A stretch of DNA of 6,605 nt from Chloroflexota bacterium. GTDB lineage: Bacteria; Chloroflexota; Dehalococcoidia; GIF9; AB-539-J10. The notes under the pieces are model-generated. The model did not search any database, was not told where the DNA came from, and saw nothing but the letters and a program-made list of their open reading frames with translations. Within the stretch, counting starts at the first letter, position 1. Each line of letters begins with the position of its first letter. Where the stretch lies: NCBI GenBank assembly GCA_015222255.1, contig JADFUX010000065.1, forward strand, positions 1-6,605, in the 5' to 3' direction. Made by a program: the position numbers and the translations under genes. Of the stretch, positions 5,373 to 6,605 are shown piece after piece.

Positions 5373-5843
5373 CTAGCATTTGCCCTTTATCTCCATTGCC
5401 AAGATAATGCTAGCTGAACTAAGCGCTTGCCCATAATCTCGCCCTCCTTGCTGCTGTATCTCTTCAATCAGCTTCTTTGCTCTGACTGCGATTTCATCTC
5501 TGATCTTCCTTACCTTCTCGATAGGCTTGCCTTCGGGGTCTTCCAGTTTCCACTCTTCAGTGGGAACGAAGGCAGCCGCGCAAACGCCTTCCACGCCACA
5601 GCCCATAGTGACAACTTTTTCAGCGTTCTCCAGCATCTTGGGGGCCAACAGCTTAGGGCCCTGAGAACTGAGGTCTATTCCCACCTCTCTCATAGCATCT
5701 GCCACAGTGCGGTTGACATAACTTGCAGGTTGGGTTCCGGTGGAGAAGGCCTGGGCTACCCCTGCGGCATAACAATTGAACAACGCCTCAGCCATCTGGC
5801 TCCGACCTGAGTTATGCACACATACAAACAGGACTTTGTTCAT
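5373..5843 (-). CDS. arsC: Arsenate reductase, thioredoxin-type (low-molecular-weight phosphatase fold)
   Basis: A 156-residue cytoplasmic protein of the LMW-tyrosine-phosphatase fold. It starts MNKVLFVCVHNSGRSQMAEA: the phosphate/arsenate loop CX5RS (Cys8 to Ser15) sits right behind the first strand. The three Cys of thioredoxin-coupled arsenate reductases are present: Cys8 as nucleophile, and Cys82 and Cys88 in MGCGVEGVC as the redox relay. The acid of the DP loop is Asp102 (LEDPEGK). These support reduction of arsenate to arsenite rather than simple protein phosphatase activity. A tail from about 132 to a final Cys156 extends past the usual 130-140 residues. The ATG at 5843 is fixed by the family N-terminus, but it has no Shine-Dalgarno of its own; the stop of a five-residue upstream ORF overlaps it. 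arsC is the first gene after the Pho-box promoter. No arsenite pump is in the window. Confidence 0.92.
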   Translation of the reverse strand: MNKVLFVCVHNSGRSQMAEALFNCYAAGVAQAFSTGTQPASYVNRTVADAMREVGIDLSSQGPKLLAPKMLENAEKVVTMGCGVEGVCAAAFVPTEEWKLEDPEGKPIEKVRKIRDEIAVRAKKLIEEIQQQGGRDYGQALSSASIILAMEIKGKC

Positions 5844-5857
5844 AGCGGCATTGGCAT
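5840..5857 (-). CDS. Possible five-residue leader ORF coupled to arsC
   Basis: ATG CCA ATG CCG CTA TGA would encode MPMPL. GGTGAG (5872-5867) lies 9 nt before its ATG, and its TGA overlaps the arsC ATG as ATGA. The arsC start itself has no SD within range, so arsC may be translated by ribosomes that finish this short ORF. It is very short, and chance cannot be excluded. Confidence 0.25.
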   Translation of the reverse strand: MPMPL

Positions 5858-5893
5858 AAATCAGCGCTCACCGAACTTTTCACTCCAAGATCA

Positions 5894-5899
5894 AGCATA
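5894..5899 (-). promoter_or_regulatory. -10 of the arsC-mgsA-pst operon promoter
   Basis: TATGCT on the minus strand (5899-5894), preceded by TG one base away, forms an extended -10. There is no normal -35; instead the nearest good CTTAA unit ends at 5911, one helical turn upstream, the usual spacing for a PhoB-activated promoter. Transcription would start near 5887, leaving about 43 nt before the arsC ATG. Confidence 0.5.
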
Positions 5900-5904
5900 A
5901 CAAG

Positions 5905-5970
5905 GGGTGTTTAAGGTTTGGTTAAGGCTTTGTTAAGATGGGGTAAAATTTCGCTTAAGCTTTGGTTAAG
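5905..5970 (-). promoter_or_regulatory. Pho-box array: six 11-bp direct repeats upstream of arsC
   Basis: On the minus strand six units follow one another at exactly 11-bp steps: CTTAACCAAAG, CTTAAGCGAAA, TTTTACCCCAT, CTTAACAAAGC, CTTAACCAAAC and CTTAAACACCC. Five of the six begin CTTAA. A weaker seventh (CTTGT, 5904-5900) runs into the -10. OmpR-type regulators of the PhoB/PhoP class bind head-to-tail to direct repeats one helical turn (11 bp) apart, and CTTAACC-type units are known from cyanobacterial and Bacillus Pho boxes. The first unit overlaps the phoR stop codon. This should control the operon from arsC through phoU. Confidence 0.8.
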
Positions 5971-6605
5971 GCGTGGTTGCTATCGGTAGAGTGAAGGTGA
6001 AGGTCGAGCCTTTCCCTTCGATACTTTCTGCCCAAATCTTGCCGCCGTGCGCTTCAACGATGTGCTTGGCGATAGCAAGACCCAGACCCGTCCCACCGCC
6101 AGCCCGTGCCTTATCTGCCTTGTAGAAGCGCTCAAAGATGCGGGGCAAGTCATCTGCAGGAATGCCAACCCCGGTGTCAACAACTGAGATTAGAACATTA
6201 TCGCCTTGGACCTCAGCCGAGAGGTTAATTCCGCCGCCCGATGGGGTGAACTTGATGGCGTTGTGAAGCAGGCTGACAAGCACCTGTTCCACCTTTTCCT
6301 TGTCAGCTAGGGCTTTAGGTAACTCTGACGGTATGTGCCTGGCAACGCTGAGCCCCGCTCTATCCGCTTGGGCTTCAAGCCTTTCCACGACTCGCGTCGC
6401 TACTTCACCTATATCAATGGGCTCTGTCTTGACGGAGGCCTCACCACTTTCAATGCGAGACAACTCGCTAAGCTCGTTTAGCATTTGGGTCAATCTATCC
6501 GTCTCAACATTCATCTTTTCCAGAAAGTCTTTAGCTACAGCAGGGTCATCTATAGCGCCCGAGTGAAGAGTCTCAGCCAGGACTTTGAGGGAAGCGGTTG
6601 GGGTA
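5966..6605 (-). CDS. phoR: PhoR-type sensor histidine kinase, C-terminal part (truncated by window edge)
   Basis: The frame is open from the window edge (first full codon at 6604) to the TAA at 5966, giving 212 residues. An internal ATG at 6514 is not the start. The peptide opens [20 protein letters not shown], which is the helix just after the phosphorylated His (normally HELRTP), so the His and the sensor region are just outside the window. The second HisKA helix carries [17 protein letters not shown]. The ATPase domain is complete: N-box with Asn at about 115 (HNAIKFT), G1 DTGVGIP (143-149), F-box IFERF (157-161) and G2 GGTGLGLA (170-177). It should phosphorylate a PhoB-like response regulator, probably encoded further right. 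The PhoR assignment rests on this general kinase type plus the pst neighbours. Confidence 0.88.
   Translation of the reverse strand, partial: TPTASLKVLAETLHSGAIDDPAVAKDFLEKMNVETDRLTQMLNELSELSRIESGEASVKTEPIDIGEVATRVVERLEAQADRAGLSVARHIPSELPKALADKEKVEQVLVSLLHNAIKFTPSGGGINLSAEVQGDNVLISVVDTGVGIPADDLPRIFERFYKADKARAGGGTGLGLAIAKHIVEAHGGKIWAESIEGKGSTFTFTLPIATTP

Noticed and set aside
5427..5810. 127-residue plus-strand ORF opposite arsC
   Set aside because: It lies wholly antisense to a clear arsC, has no SD or domain, and its composition reflects the codons of the opposite strand.

Overview
The window carries most of a phosphate-starvation (Pho) locus, all on the minus strand. Read in the direction of transcription, from right to left, it holds the 3' part of a PhoR-type sensor kinase, arsC, mgsA, pstS, pstC, pstA, pstB and phoU. 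A tRNA-Ile(GAU) gene on the plus strand converges on phoU. At the far left is the first 40 codons of a minus-strand acyl-CoA dehydrogenase, running off the window.

Organism (inference): a bacterium of medium GC with an SD-driven operon, a lipoprotein PstS with a Gly-rich tether, and mgsA built into a pho-pst operon next to an acyl-CoA dehydrogenase. This is most like Chloroflexota of the Dehalococcoidia type, whose members I recall having a kinase-mgsA-pstSCAB-phoU order. Nothing in the sequence proves the taxon.

How it works together: PhoR (with a PhoB-like regulator presumably beyond the right edge) should sense phosphate shortage. Between phoR and arsC lies an array of six CTTAA-type units at exactly 11-bp steps, ending about one turn upstream of an extended -10. 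This is the layout expected of a PhoB/PhoP-activated promoter, and it would fire arsC-mgsA-pstSCAB-phoU. PstS binds Pi, PstC/PstA/PstB import it, and PhoU reports to PhoR. MgsA turns DHAP into methylglyoxal and frees Pi, and ArsC handles arsenate that enters with phosphate. A strong hairpin between pstS and pstC probably lets the binding protein be made in excess over the permease.

The main oddities are these. pstB has no ATG/GTG/TTG start that yields a full-length protein; an ATA overlapping the pstA stop sits where the start should be. pstC likewise has an in-frame ATA at ideal distance from a perfect SD. Three tandem 15-bp repeats, each a near-palindrome, overlap the promoter of the acyl-CoA dehydrogenase. 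A strong promoter-like sequence points antisense into arsC. No mobile element, CRISPR array or rRNA was seen, and I found no clear evidence of a wholly new system; the regulatory DNA is the most interesting part. The 328-nt stretch 121-448 holds two promoters, the repeat operator and a leader hairpin.
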